Shown here in pieces: positions 23,167-23,514 of a stretch of 23,514 bases of DNA (position 1 is the stretch's first letter; each line of letters begins with the position of its first letter). Below the pieces are notes generated by a model that was not told the origin of the DNA, searched no databases, and saw nothing but the letters and a program-made list of their open reading frames with translations. This stretch comes from CAYJMQ01 sp964392415 (GTDB lineage: Bacteria; Bdellovibrionota; JACOXK01; 2-02-FULL-40-11), in contig CAYMPL010000029.1 in the NCBI GenBank assembly GCA_964392415.1, positions 1-23,514 on the forward strand, given 5' to 3'. A program made the position numbers and the translations under genes.

Positions 23167-23198
23167 AAACGGTTTAGGTCGGGCGACCTAAACCGTTT
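23167..23198 (+). terminator. Rho-independent terminator of the opp operon
   Basis: A perfect 14-bp stem, AAACGGTTTAGGTC (23167-23180) with GACCTAAACCGTTT (23185-23198), closes a GGGC loop. A short T-run ends the stem (GTTTTAATAA). It stands 44 bases after the last SBP stop. The AAAC/GTTT ends also allow weak function on the minus strand. Confidence 0.85.
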
Positions 23199-23514
23199 TA
23201 ATAAGGTATCGTTGTGTTGTGTAAAATTAGACAGAAGGTGTTCTTAGATTTTCTTCTGTGCTGAAGAATTTTACAAAGAGCAAATCTAGCAAGCAGTGTG
23301 CCAAGCTTTTCATGCCTAGAGAAAATATAAACACCTGTAAAAACAATTAGTTAGATATATAGTCATTACTAGGGATTTAATAGCCAGACTAATCCAGAAT
23401 GTCGAAAAAATAACAAATTTTGGCACTTCATAACAGCGCATTCAAAGTAACTACTTAATATCACATGCCTATTTTAAAACTGTATTAACATTAACCACCG
23501 CCAGATAGCAGTTT
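23199..23514. other. AT-rich intergenic tail with nested inverted repeat
   Basis: No gene is visible on either strand in this stretch, which is clearly more AT-rich than the opp operon beside it. It holds one nested inverted repeat: GTAAAATT (23221-23228) with AATTTTAC (23267-23274), and inside it ACAGAAG (23231-23237) with CTTCTGT (23253-23259). From 23275 to the window end I see no repeat, promoter or coding pattern that I can support. Confidence 0.5.

Overview
The window comes from a diderm (Gram-negative) bacterium of medium GC. The pointers are an outer-membrane Omp85-type barrel, lipobox lipoproteins, ZapA, and an SMC-FtsY pair. The gene content and style recall delta-proteobacterial or related uncultured lineages, but the sequence does not fix the taxon. 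A run of ten Ns (18484-18493) inside a gene shows that this is a draft scaffold.

Layout. (1) 1-1402, minus strand: a zapA-fau-ymdB operon with a good sigma70-type promoter. It encodes a cell-division factor, 5-formyltetrahydrofolate cyclo-ligase (frameshifted at a nine-A run) and a YmdB-type phosphodiesterase cut by the window edge. (2) 1454-5099: a mirror-image membrane locus. A DUF3047-like exported protein and a two-TM HAMP-like protein on the plus strand face two unknown exported proteins and a second, homologous two-TM HAMP-like protein on the minus strand. (3) 5100-6011: an intergenic stretch with DnaA-box-like sites, a small anchored protein, palindromic repeats and the relic of a ribbon-helix-helix antitoxin. 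(4) 6012-11221, minus strand: a coiled-coil protein, SMC and FtsY (chromosome condensation and membrane protein targeting). Palindromic repeats form the 3' ends of smc and ftsY. (5) 11358-16431: an ATP/ADP-translocase-like nucleotide carrier, an unusual lipoprotein with kinase-like motifs coupled to an Omp85-type barrel, and a PAP2 phosphatase. (6) 16440-17886: a composite repeat/terminator, alanine dehydrogenase and a TusA-like protein, translationally coupled. (7) 17941-23198, plus strand: a compact oligopeptide/dipeptide ABC uptake operon (SBP-OppB-OppC-SBP) with a consensus promoter and a strong terminator, but no ATPase genes. (8) 23199-23514: AT-rich DNA without a recognisable gene, holding one nested inverted repeat.

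Most of the window is housekeeping or transport. The parts that deserve a second look are the kinase-like lipoprotein with its barrel partner, the nucleotide carrier, the mirrored HAMP locus, the palindromic repeats that have become the coding 3' ends of essential genes, the truncated antitoxin, and the fau homopolymer frameshift. No CRISPR array, rRNA, tRNA or intact mobile element was seen.
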